A DNA stretch of 64,000 bases, taken from positions 744,001 to 808,000 of the forward strand of contig WACJ01000061.1 in the NCBI GenBank assembly GCA_008973525.1, read 5' to 3'. The notes beneath the pieces were generated by a model. The model searched no databases. It was given only the letters and a program-made list of their open reading frames with translations, and was not told where the DNA came from. How positions within the stretch are numbered: position 1 is the stretch's first letter; every line of letters begins with the position of its first letter. A program made the translations under genes and the position numbers. This document shows positions 1-11,050 of this stretch, one piece after another. The stretch is from Stenopsyche tienmushanensis (lineage: Eukaryota > Arthropoda > Insecta > Trichoptera > Stenopsychidae).

Positions 1-2249
1 GTGTTTGTGTAATATATAATAAAATAAGCTTGCCACTAGTGTAGCGGTTGCTTTATAATACTTATGAAAATAGATGGATTGCGCGCAGAAAAAATTACAA
101 TTTCAATGTAATATTGGTGATTTTTTTAATGTGACTTTTAGCAGTATTTTTATCAGTCTATTGACAACCATTTTCAAGCTATTTTGACATGGTTTTTCCA
201 TAGCGAATATATGTTTTAAAAATGTGATTGCCAGTCATAATTCTGTAGATTTGAACCCATGGCCCCCAACTCATTCGCCAGAGTATTTAAATGTATGGTT
301 ATATAACATAGTAAAACTAATGTTTTGTATGCTTTTATTATCCATTCTATTTTTTTTTTTTTTAATAAAAAAGCATTTGCCAACATTGATTAGATTGAAA
401 AAAGACAATCAGTCTTTTGATTGCGATCTTTCCATCGTGCCTTGAAAGGTCGAGCTGTCTAATTTTTTTGCTTCCGATTACATTCTCTTTTTAAAAAAAA
501 CCTATTTTTTATTGTAATTATATGGATCTTTCGGTTTCAAAAAATATTGATTATGCCCAACGTCATGATTTATAGATTGCACTTACATAATAGTTTTGCA
601 ATCGCAAAAGTTACAAATTTTTGATCGCATATTTTATCACACAAATTAAATAACACCATGTAATAAATAACCCCTTGGAGACATTAATCCTGAAGTCAAA
701 CAAGTGAGGCTTAACTAGGTACCGCACACATCCAAAACTTTGGTCGCCCGAGTTATATAGTCTAAAATTTTCCGGGAAATTTGTAAAATTCGCTCTTAAT
801 ATTTACGGCAAGTTTCATCCCTTCCTATAATCTATTTTGACTCAAACCGATAAATAGATCGAGGTTATAAATTCTAAGAATTTTTGGTGGCATTGTAAAT
901 AGGTCTGATTGTTTTGCTATTTTATTACTGTTGGCAGATCGGAGCTTCACTTTGTATTTTTTTAAGCATTTACATCGTTATTCTCGTCGATTTACATGAT
1001 TTTGATCGTCGAACGACTGTCGTTATTGCGGCAGTGGCCCATTTTACAATTAAATATCGACGTTAAGTGGGGAATAAAAAATGAGCGGATGATGTATGCG
1101 TCGTGAATATTTAGCAGGAATACATACAACTCGATGGTATGAATTATGATGCTATTATCATTGAGAAACAGTGAAAGTGTGATCGTTATTCTGGCATTAA
1201 TAACGTCCAATAGCACGGGTCGTGCTTATGAAACGACAATAAAAATGCAAATCAGTGTAACGAAATTCCCTTCCGATATCAAAATTTATATTAATGTCGC
1301 TAAATTTGGAGCCATATATTTTAGTACTGTAATTCCTTAGTTTCCATTTCGATAACATGGCCGGGAAAATTCTGGCGGAAATCTGCATGCTGCGGGAATA
1401 TATGGTCGTGCGGATGCCATTTAATTGTTGCGATATGGATAACTTTCGCTGTGTGTTATTGCAGCATCGAAAAGGTTAATACCCTATGGAATATTTTTTT
1501 TACATCGTAGTATTGTTTAAAAAATTCACACGTATAATAAATGATATGAATTTTAATCAGGAACGATTATGCGATTCACTCTTGTGGAATTATATATAGA
1601 ATACCCCTCCGTTAATTTAAGCCTGACGCATACATTTTTTATGTTTTATTGTACTCACTATACTCTAAAAACCTTTTTTTTTTAGTTCAAATGATCAAAG
1701 TTGCTATGAATAATAAACGATCATCATCCCTCATGTGAACATTATTCATATATGTTTATAATTCGAAAACATGCTAAAAAAATGTTATTAAGTCTAAATT
1801 GCATGAATTTAAGCACTAAATCTTTCAATATTTTGCTTTTGTTAAAATGTATGACCCTGAAATAATATAGTCTTCCCACCCTCAGGGATTTGTGCGCTCC
1901 TCTTGCCCGATTTAAATTTGGTGTATTATTAATTTTTAGGGTATGAGTAAACCGAAAGCACCCCTAATCCACTGCGGCTTAATTGTATGTAATGTGTATT
2001 AAATTGAATTTTCGATCAACATTTTTATATTTTTCATTTAAATTTGCTACACTTCTGGAATTAACGAACTATGAAATTGATGCCAAAAATTCCAATGCTC
2101 CATTTGAATAGTCGCTATTTATGAACAAATCAATCTTTATATTACAAATTGTGTTATGTACGGATTTACGTAAATTGCTTATTATTTTTTTCTAATGATG
2201 TTTGATTCAATAGCTAGTAATTTGAGCCCTCGCTATGAAAGAGGATTTT
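1..2249. other. Non-coding stretch, nothing recognised
   Basis: AT-rich DNA. The only ORFs are short (61-75 codons), of mixed strand, and lack recognisable motifs or coding bias. I see no RNA gene or repeat family shared with the rest of the window before about 2250. Confidence 0.6.
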
Positions 2250-2388
2250 GGACTCCACTAAACCAATAAGGTCGTCTAGAGTAGTTTTTCATTATCTCCT
2301 GAGGTAAACTATTTGGTCTTTACAAATTTCTCACACTCCCTATCGTGACGATCGCGAAAGCGCCTTTCGACACGTTCATCCAGGTGGG
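2250..2388 (-). repeat. Repeat G fragment, copy 1
   Basis: This stretch is similar to 31290-31410: both contain a block CTCCCTATC / TTCCCTATC followed about 15 bases later by AAAGCGCCTTTCGA and CGYTCAYYCA. It abuts the truncated hAT copy at 2389. Strand is assigned relative to the copy at 39945. I see no coding capacity; the parent element is unknown. Confidence 0.5.
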
Positions 2389-2988
2389 CGAAAAATTCGG
2401 GATTGAAAATTTTATCTTACAGAAATCGTACACCTCACCTGCACGACGACGGCTATCAAATCGAGACATTCCCGCCGAAATCTGTACGTTTGGAAACACT
2501 GGCGGAACTACTAATTAGCGAGCTTAGGCGACGCCTAGAGGCAGTAACTGTCTAATCTATGTATACATATATACAATAAACATATGTTTTTCAAATTGTT
2601 ATATTATCCTATCCCTACCGGTGATGTATTTACTACACATCGACTCTAACAATAGAAATATCGATGTGAAATATAATAGATACGGGGTTCAGAATTTTTG
2701 TATTCCTCCGCAATATAATTACGAATCACATCAAAGTATTATAGTACATAAGTATTCATCTGCAGCGACGAAAATAAATATTTTTTCGGGAAATCGGGAA
2801 TTTTGCTTGTTTTAGTCGGTGTCTCAACAGAAAGGAATTTATTTTTTATATTAAACAAATGGACTTACTAATAATTTTTGATCAGATTTATCAATGTAAT
2901 TTCTTAAGCTAACCGGGACTGATCCCGGGATGATCTAATTCAATCTCGAAATCCCAGAATCGAAATTGGCTCGGGATTGGATTTCCCA
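2389..2988 (+). mobile_element. hAT-family element copy 1, 5'-truncated, non-coding
   Basis: Homologous to the complete copy at 28915-29561. Shared blocks include the AAAAATTCGGGATTGAAA subterminal segment, the 'gcgagcttaggcgacgcc' block near 2520, the CTACCGGTGATGTATTTAC block near 2615, and the right subterminal cluster of GATCCCGGGAT-like words near 2925-2980. The right end is decayed (GGATTGGATTTCCCA). The left terminal inverted repeat is missing and repeat G DNA sits directly upstream. The ORF at 2621-2815 is this element read through; its end corresponds to the segment just before the hAT dimerisation domain, which is deleted here. Confidence 0.8.
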
Positions 2989-5303
2989 ATAATATTGATT
3001 CTAGTTAAATATTTTCACAAAATTACATAGCATAAGTATTCAATAAAACAAGCTATCATACCTCAATACTGTTTTATGTTATAATAATTATTTCTTAATG
3101 GTTATATGCCCCATTTAAGATTGAATTATCCGGTTAACTGGAGTACGAGATTTAATGCTTATATCTGATGCGTTTACAGCAATTTTCCTTGTATCGTATC
3201 GCAGAATCCATGCGATTCATTTGATTTTTTCGCATTTTCGGCGCTAAAATATACATTTTTTAAAATTTCATTGCAGTTCAGAAGTTAAGCCGCAGCTATT
3301 CGGGCGCTTTTAAGAATCACAAAGCGTTAAAAAATCCAACCGACTTCGCCATATATCGCCCTTAAGTGTTACTAAGTTTCGCTGGAAACTTTCCCTCTAA
3401 ATTATTTCGGAGAACTGCAACGAGATATTTCTCTAATTTATCGCCGTGTTGTTTTCATTCGGTCGGATTTTCTTTATGGAAACATCGCAAAAATTCTGCC
3501 GATGTTATGAACGAACCGGAGTATATTTAGTCTCTTGGCAAATATTTGGCTGTTCGCTCTTGTGAATATGTCGATTGCAATTGAATAAACAGCTCTTTCG
3601 AAAATAGTTTGAAAGAAGAGTGTTTATTTGCTCAGTCGTGTGGCTAATTCGATTGCAAGCAGTCTTTGTGCTTTTTTTTGTTATTATTGAAGAATTTGTT
3701 TTGTTTTTACCGTCGAACACTTCTTAGATTCAACTCTTCGTTATTTCAGACAAATTATTATCCTTGGCTAAGTTGTTCATTGAGCCATGGACAACCTACA
3801 AGCATCAAATGGTTGCACAATCATTCATTTAAAACATCATACTAGATTTGTATCATCTTCAGTCAAACTCTCGTAACGTCCTTCATTACGTAGTTTTGTA
3901 CAATAGGGCTTTCATATGGTCAAACAATATACACTTGACCGCTGGAAGTCTGCCAGCTTCCATGGATTAACCAACAGCTCGATTGCTCGTCCTGCTCAAA
4001 TATTTTTCATATGAATGTATTTTGAAGATTTTAAAAAGCATCAGAGTACGATATCGTGTGTAATATATGACACTTTTTTGTAAATGGAATACCGAAAGCC
4101 ATATTATGGCATCAACATTTACATATACGAGATAGTCCCATATCCTACACGTGTATCATAAATATGGGTGGAGTAAACATTTTTTTGCCCCGGAGAAGTA
4201 AATTCGTTTATATTTTTCGTCGCCTCGTTGCCTGGCTCCAACATCCCCTGCAGATTCAATTTCGTATGAGCGGTCGGTTGTCCGCTAAACTAGATATTTC
4301 AAGCGAGTGATTGATTTTATATTGCTGTCACACCACCCCCCAGTGACAGTATTACCACCCCCCGAGCAATTTGTGAATAAATATTCACATTTTATTTTGC
4401 TCAATCTTCGTTGGACGGCTAAATACTTTTGTCTTCTTGGAATTGTGTAATGCGTCACACGTTGTAGTCCAATTGCCGTATTATACAACAGACCCATGTG
4501 CTCTACAATTATACCACTAATACTCATTCTGACGCAAACGTCAATAATTAGATCAGCCCCTAGCTTGAATTCCTGTTAATAGAATATCGGGGAGTCGACA
4601 GGCGGATTAAATCAGTCAGGGGGTGTATTAGGGTAAAATTATTCAACACAAGAATATCAACATATTGAACTATTGGAATTTTAAAATTATCATTATTCTC
4701 TGAATGCATGCAACTTTATCATGAATTATTGCTGCAAAATTTCCTCAAATTGAACGATATTTCCTCAATCTGCTGCGACATTGGAAAGCTATTGCGGTTT
4801 ATAATATCAAAACATTCGCTCCAGATATCAATCCACATTACTATGTTTATATTTGATACGTCTTGGTATATCGATTTTGTTGAAATGTTATGTAAATTCG
4901 ACATTATGCTTCGTAGCCATACACAAATAAAATAAATGCAGAGTCTACCACATCAAATGTTATAGATTTGGCTCCAGTGTAACTGTCAAATCGTACAATG
5001 ACTACTTTGTATATCGTACTATCGATTATTATAATTGTAGCATCTATTTCTTTGAAATAGTCCACTAGATTCATTTGATATATGCTGAAAAGTGAACTTA
5101 ATTGAAATAATTAATAAACATAAAATAGTGAAAGTTTTTCAGGCAAATGAAGATTGCCAGAATATTGACGCCTTGAATCGTATGTAGTCGATCAATAGTT
5201 TAGCTATAATTTGAAACAGCGAGTGGTCATGAATACGCAAGTACTTGATCAGAACATAAATTTTAATCCCGACATCAACACGAAAGTATCGTCAGTTTCT
5301 GAA
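2989..5303. other. Non-coding stretch, nothing recognised
   Basis: AT-rich DNA with scattered ORFs of 61-80 codons and no recognisable domain. Two C-rich tracts occur near 4331-4365 (six-C runs separated by about 20 bases), which could form a G-rich structure on the minus strand, but four close runs are not present. Confidence 0.55.
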
Positions 5304-5305
5304 TA

Positions 5306-6162
5306 CACTTATTTTTTTTGTGCGGTAGATGCGTTCCGCGCAAAATCGCACAAAAAAAGCTTAAGACTTACATAGAAAAAGTGAAGATGCGCTCCATGGA
5401 TTTCAAAAACCGCATAACTTTGAAACAGCTATATAAAATATATCCAAAATCGTATAAAAAAATTAATAAAAAAAAACAGGAAAACAATAAGGTAACATTT
5501 AAAAGACGTCTTGCATCATTGGTAAAATTTTAAGTAGTCTGAAATCTAGCATCTCAAATGTCAGGCGTCTACTAGAGAAATACTTATTATTTTAATTACA
5601 AACTATCATCCCTGTATGATAATTTTCGTTGCGATTTTCGATATCAAATCACAAAATGGCGACTGTTTAAAAAAAATTCAGTCAAGTCATTTTTTGGCTT
5701 TATTTTGTCGCAGTTTAATTTTTTTTTTAAATAGTTAAAAAATTTTTTTTGACAAATCTAGTAGGAATAATAGAAGGTTATATAGAAAAGATTCGTACCA
5801 AGTTTAAAGTTAATTAAAACTTGAAATGTCAACCGTGTTGAAAAATGTAGTTTCGAGAAAAACGCGTTAAAAGATTTCATTATTGTAGGACCGGTCAAGT
5901 TGCCACATCTCGAAAATAGCTATAACTCCGTAAGTAGTAGGAATTTTTGAAATTCTTTTGGAAAATGTATTTTTAAAAGTCAAAACATCGGAGAAATGCA
6001 AAAAAATGAAATCATTTTTTTCAAAAATCTAAACCAGAATAAATGGCGTGGTTCATAATTCAGCGATAGCAGATGCAATATGATTTACACACCGCATAAC
6101 TTCGAAATCGCACAAAAAAAAAGTCGCATAAAAAGAGATTTCATCGTACACGCTTCACAGTG
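5306..6162 (+). repeat. Repeat D copy 1 (CGCATAAAAA-rich, possible TA-flanked element)
   Basis: The block from about 5325 to 5500 (GATGCGTTCCGCG, then a Lys-rich A-run, then AAAACCGCATAACTT) aligns with 22667-22820. Similar words recur at 6085-6140. The outer ends read TA-CACT...AGTG-TA, matching the TA-flanked ends of the 132-bp relative at 45080, but only the first four bases are inverted, so the boundaries are tentative. The ORF at 5318-5533 lies wholly inside and its Lys-rich translation comes from the A-rich repeat. Confidence 0.5.
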
Positions 6163-8445
6163 TATTCTATGTTACTATGTAATTCAATTGTATATAATTG
6201 ATTGTTACGGTATATTTTGATATACGATCGAATTAAATTAAAAGCTCAGGTTCAACGAAATGGTTTATCTTTTCCGGTTCAAGTATTTATATTGGTCGCG
6301 TTATCTTTAACGATTTTCGACCGAAAGGAATGTTCATTTGGGTAGACAACGCCGAGTGTTGCGTAACGCCAGAGTTGGTATACAAAATAGTGTGTATCTT
6401 GGTCTGGCCCACGGTCATTACCTCGACAAATCTGTCGAAAGAACATTAACTCCATTGTTTCTCGTCTGTATTTATCTTTATTATTGCAACCATAAATTGT
6501 TAACGAGTGTCTCCTACAGAGGACCGCAGCAACGAAGAAATGTGTCGGCTCGTTTTGCCTTTACCGGACAATAAACTAAAAGATCCATTATCGAGATTGT
6601 GTCATTGTGCGTCGCATTTACTACTACCTCATTTACCACTTGTAATTATTTGCTGCAGATCTCCATTAGGGATGTTCTTCGATGTGTTGAGTTCTTCTTT
6701 GGCGTTGGGCTATTCAGTGTGCGGCTCGAAGGCCGTATCGATGAGAATATGTGAGGGAGTACGTAAAAAACGATTTGTGCAGATAATAAAGATTGCTATT
6801 TGTTGGCAGGATTTGGCATTTCTTAGCTTTGGAGCTCGCGTGAGGGATATTTTTTTTTTTGAAAATCAAACATCGAATATTCTTGCGTGTCTACCGGAAA
6901 AGTTTATCACGGTGTGTTTCATGGAAAAACGGAAAATTTTAAAGAGATACGAGAACTGCCATTCCGAGAGGCGTTCGCGTGTGCATAACGCGACAAGCCG
7001 ATTATTCCGTTAATCCTTGACGCGATTTTCCCCCTAACACCCTCTTATAGAGCCTGCATTACCTATCCGCCCTCCTCGAATACCTATCTGCTCTTGATAT
7101 ATATTTTTTTTATCGAATTCGCTCCTCATCTATTGCGTAACGCTACATTTTGAAACGAATATGAAGATGTACCGCGGCTCGATTACGTATGCTAGGGACT
7201 CTCGTGTGCGTAGCCTAATTTCTGGAAGGCTTATTGGGAAAATGTGGAAGATTTGTGAATGTGCTTCGGACAGCAGGGCATTTGTCACTGTTCACTTTCA
7301 GTGACGCAAAAACCGCACTGGGATTGTTCGTCGGCCTGTAATACTCACGAGAAAGTTATGGCTCGCTTCCGTCGTGGAAGACACGAACTCTGAAATATGG
7401 GTCTATCCACCCTATTTGGATATTCATATAGCGACCAAGGGGTTTGAGCAAGGGGACGAAGACCCTATTTTATTAGGTTTTCTTAAATTCTGTTTATCTA
7501 TAACGATCTCGGATTGCTCACGAGATTTCTTCGGTCATTATGATGCGACGTAGTCGGATTTCCCGCAAGTAAATCACTCTTAAACCCAGTATTTCTCAAT
7601 TTTATTTTAAAACAATTTTGTTTTTGCACTCAAATATATAAATAAATCACAAGGAAAATCCGACTCAAATGACATGGCAAATCATTTGTCAAATGTATAG
7701 CCAAATCATTGCATATAATGATATATTTAAGTCTTTATTACGTCATATCAGGATGTTTCTGTTTTAAATAGCACGCACTTACTACAGTTTATATTTGCAA
7801 AAATGACGCAACGCGAAAATATGGCGGCAAAGTGCATTGCAATCGTAAACTCTTCAATTGCGTATGAATTGTAATTGTTATCAAATACATTGTGTATAGA
7901 TTAACTGCTCTAACGGACGAAAAAATAATCCCGTTCAAAACTCATATCCATTACTGTAAAATAAATACATTGTAAAAATCCTAGTCACGTTGAGCAACGT
8001 GAATTACGTCTGATGTAAACGTTATCGAGTTGAATAAAACCTCTCATGTGGCGAAACAATTATTTAAAACACAATAATAGACAAAAATACTTTCATTGCA
8101 CGCGTTTCGCGGTTATATATACAATATAAGGTAGGTTCTTTTTGTTGAAAAAAAAAGTTGAACAATTTCGTTCTTTATACATACAGTTTGAGGCCTTTTT
8201 GCGGTTGTGCGACGGCGCTTTACTTACTATGAATAAAAAAATCAACTTTTCTCGGAATGTTTGTGTAGTAGAAAGTATTAATCTAGTTCTCGCAGGCAAA
8301 ATTCCCTTTTGTTTTCAAAAGTTTTCTTTATGTATATATTTTTCAAGGAATCGCAAATTTCGCCCTTTGCTCACACAGAAATCATGCTTATAACTTTCGC
8401 ACAACAAGTTTGTGATCAAAATCTCGTTGCTCAAATCAAATGAAT
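6163..8445. other. Non-coding or unassigned stretch; 168-codon ORF not recognised
   Basis: Contains an ORF at 6507-7013 (+, 168 codons, Cys/Leu-rich start) that overlaps another at 6338-6574. A pyrimidine tract and TACAG near 6517 could be a splice acceptor, followed by a slightly GC-richer block. I recognise no domain, and the 3' part contains a Phe run from a poly-T tract. Most likely non-coding, but an exon in 6520-6600 cannot be excluded. The rest (7014-8445) shows nothing. Confidence 0.4.
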
Positions 8446-8637
8446 GAAAATGGGGGCTCATATGGTCATCAATTCGAACTAGCATTTAAATATCTGATGA
8501 CGATACCTCTAACGAGTGTGGAAGCTGAGCGTGCATTTTCAGCAGCAAGTTGTCTGACTTCCAAAATCAGATCCAGACTAAATGACGAAACACTAATGTT
8601 TAATGTTAATGTTACTTCGGGCATATTTTCAAAATAA
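8440..8637 (+). pseudogene. hAT transposase C-terminal dimerisation segment
   Basis: The translated fragment holds FELAFKYLMTIPLTSVEAE followed by RAFSAASCLTSKIRSRL. This is the hallmark C-terminal dimerisation motif of hAT transposases (LxxxYLxIP.TSVxxERxFSxAxxxxxxxRxRL, PF05699). It is only about 65 residues of a protein that is normally 500-700. The N-terminal BED finger and RNase-H-like catalytic core are absent, so it cannot be active. The ATG at 8440 lies at the truncation boundary and is not a true start. The fragment sits inside hAT copy 2 and is closely related in sequence to those at 34955-35251 and 52962-53207. Confidence 0.88.
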
Positions 8638-8898
8638 TATTTGATTTTTTTAGTGTTTTATTTGTCTATTTTTGAATTGTATTTTTATCTTTTCTTAAAT
8701 AAATAAATTTCTTTGGCCTTCAAGTGATTTTTTATATTGAACAAATGGACTGATTAGTAATTTTTGATCAAATTCATCAAGGTAATTTCTTAAAATATTG
8801 AAAATCCCAGTCCCGGGATCCCGGGACTGGTCCCGGGATTGACTAATGAAATCCCGAAATCCCGGGATCGAAATTTTGGCTCGGGATTGGATTCCCTA
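8446..8898 (+). mobile_element. hAT-family element copy 2, 5'-truncated
   Basis: It starts within the transposase C-terminus and runs to a well-preserved right end (GGATTGGATTCCCTA at 8898). Between about 8804 and 8890 lies a dense cluster of TCCCGGGA words in both orientations, including GTCCCGGGATCCCGGGAC at 8810. The 8 bases after the end are GTCGTAAC, close to the target duplication of the copy at 60645. The left end is missing, so no duplication can be scored. Confidence 0.85.
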
Positions 8899-8957
8899 GT
8901 CGTAACTAGGGCGTGGCAAAGCAGGCGCCCGCCACGGGCGCAACTGGGCTTGGGGCG

Positions 8958-9300
8958 CAAAACGCAGACTACCGACCCGGTCGAGAGTTGTGCATGGTTT
9001 TTATTTTACTCAACCTTTCTACTTTACATTAATCAACACTGATTGACTCTGTCCGTTTTTATAATATATGCTAAGTTGTCTAATCTTCTTTTCTTCATTA
9101 TTACTATGTTCGTGTATGGCATCCGATCACGAGCCGCTCACTTGTTATATCAGCGGCCCGAAAAGCGGACCGATTGAGCATACAAACCTTATGGCCACTC
9201 CGTCCTCTTTTAGGGCCTTTTGCGGCATTTTCTATGATCTGTACGATCACGGAAGCAACATTCTTCTACATGCTTCAACATGCTTCTAGACACTTTCTAT
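8958..9300 (+). repeat. Repeat E copy 1
   Basis: Collinear with 13850-14290. Shared blocks include ACCGACYCNGTCGA, the TACTTTACATWAATCAACAC block, CTGATTGAYTCTRTCCG, and the GC-rich imperfect hairpin CGGCCCGAAAAGCGGACCG near 9156 followed by GGCCACTCCRYCCTCTTTTAGG. The ORFs at 9068-9289 and 9174-9476 run through the repeat and show no domain. Nature unknown: non-coding dispersed repeat. Confidence 0.7.
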
Positions 9301-10959
9301 CACAGTATTTTTTACATCATCATCATCGGGTCATCCATAAAATGTGTGAGAAATATAAATTTAGAATACATATTTATATGAAAAATATTTCGTTGCATCA
9401 AATAATTTCGCTTTTATTTAATCATACCGTCCGTAAGCGAATTTGGGACGTAGGAGTATCAGTGTTAATTTTGTGAATGTCTTTTTAATTGAATATTGCA
9501 TTTTTTACGCGATGCACTCGTAATTGCGTTATTGGAGGCCTAATATTTCGCAGTGCAATCCGAGTTTATTTTTTCGACGTTGACAGGCTAGCTGGTATAG
9601 CACGCTGCCAAATAACACTGCGGTATTTTTCGTATGTTCGCTTCGTGTAGCCTTTTTGTGTGGTGTTTCTGCTCGATTTGGTGTTTTTCAATTTCAATCG
9701 AAGATCAATTATGTGCGGCCACGTCATGTCGAGGGCAGCAATGGAGAAGCGCTGTCAGCTCTGGGCTCGTGACGGTCATCAGCTCGAAAGGTCAAATTTC
9801 TTTCGTGGCTGAACCGACGTCGCTTGAACCATTTTCTACTTTTTGGACACACAATGTTGCGAAAAGACGAGAAGTGGTCGCTTATTGTTTGCGCCCATGG
9901 CCATTGACCCAGGCGTTCGTTGCTAGAAGCGAGACCAGAGCGTCGTCGTCACATCCAGCGTCGATACGTGTTATCGTCGTCCGCTTGTGTAATATTGTGC
10001 TGCTGACATGTAAATGACAGCGTCCATGCGAATGACTCTTATATCGACGTTATTGGATCACGACCGCGAGTCTGCTCTCCTTTGTGTCGGATGGTGGCAC
10101 TTTGGCGCCGGCGTGCTGTTATTTTTTCTTGTTATTATTAATTTCGCCCTCCTGGATTATTCATCATAATCTCATGTGGAAGAAGAAGATGTGCGTAATT
10201 TTCAGCTCCGATTTTGCCTCCGTCGTATTTCTCGGTTGTATTTTAATAAGTTTGTATCTAGACAAGCGGCGCCATCTGGATTGATTAATTGAATCAAAAT
10301 ACCGAAATTTTCCCGGTTGATTAATATTCGCCTGTCTTTGTATATCGTTTAAAATTTGCTAAAAATTCTTGCCGCATCAAAAAATCATTAATTTCGTCCG
10401 GGCTTTAAGCGTCTCGAAACTGCTTTAATTACTTCTTTAAAGAGCTGAAATAATGATCATCCGCATTAGTGAAACAAAATTTCAATCAAGCATCATGCCG
10501 CATATATTTTCTTTCATCTCTTCGATAACATTAACGCTGACCTATTTGCCAATTTCATTATAAATTATATTGGAGTTAAGATTATAATAGGAAATGCAAA
10601 ACCAAATAGATATTAAATGTAACCAAGGGTCTCAAAAAATATCGTTTTTTTCCTTTGTTCTTAATTTGAAACGTTACTATTGAAACTTGCGTTGGTCAGT
10701 TTCTTCTTTTGATGAAGTGAAATTGACAATGCTAGTTTCTTCTACAATATTAATTTACTGGCTATTTTCGCATGATGCAGATACTATTTGAATTCTTCAT
10801 CGTTGAAAGAATTCTCATAAATTTGTCCTAAGGCAGCTTCCTTCCCAAATTTCCTGTCAGGTCACTTATTTGAGACATAGATTTTTCCGATGTTGTAATA
10901 ATTAATTCTATGTTGAATGTCAACTGATATTGATACATCATTAAATTCTTACCAAAAGT
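9301..10959. other. Unassigned stretch with a GC/CpG-richer island at 9640-10100
   Basis: About 9640-10100 is visibly richer in G+C and CpG than its surroundings, and one ORF runs through it (9634-10017, 127 codons, +). Its translation shows no domain I recognise. The island could be an exon, a promoter or an old repeat. The rest of the stretch shows nothing. Confidence 0.35.
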
Positions 10960-11050
10960 GCTCTAGACGACCTTCTTGATTTTACTGGAAAGGGCTTTCT
11001 GAAATGCAAAGAGTCCAGTTCCTCTTTTAAATCCCTCTTTCCCCTGAGTG
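10960..11050 (+). repeat. Repeat G fragment, copy 2
   Basis: Shares CTTGATTTTACTGGAAAGGG and CTTTCTGRARTRCAAAKAGTCCARTYCC with 39965-40015, so it is a short fragment of the same dispersed family in the same orientation. Confidence 0.55.

Noticed and set aside
2621..2815. 64-codon ORF as a small gene
   Set aside because: It is the hAT family 5' segment read through; the same translation recurs in other copies.
5318..5533. Lys-rich 71-codon ORF
   Set aside because: It lies inside repeat D, and the Lys-rich translation comes from its A-rich units.
6507..7013. 168-codon plus ORF as a gene
   Set aside because: No domain, a Phe run from a poly-T tract, an overlapping ORF in another frame, and no conserved motif. 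Kept only as an unassigned stretch.
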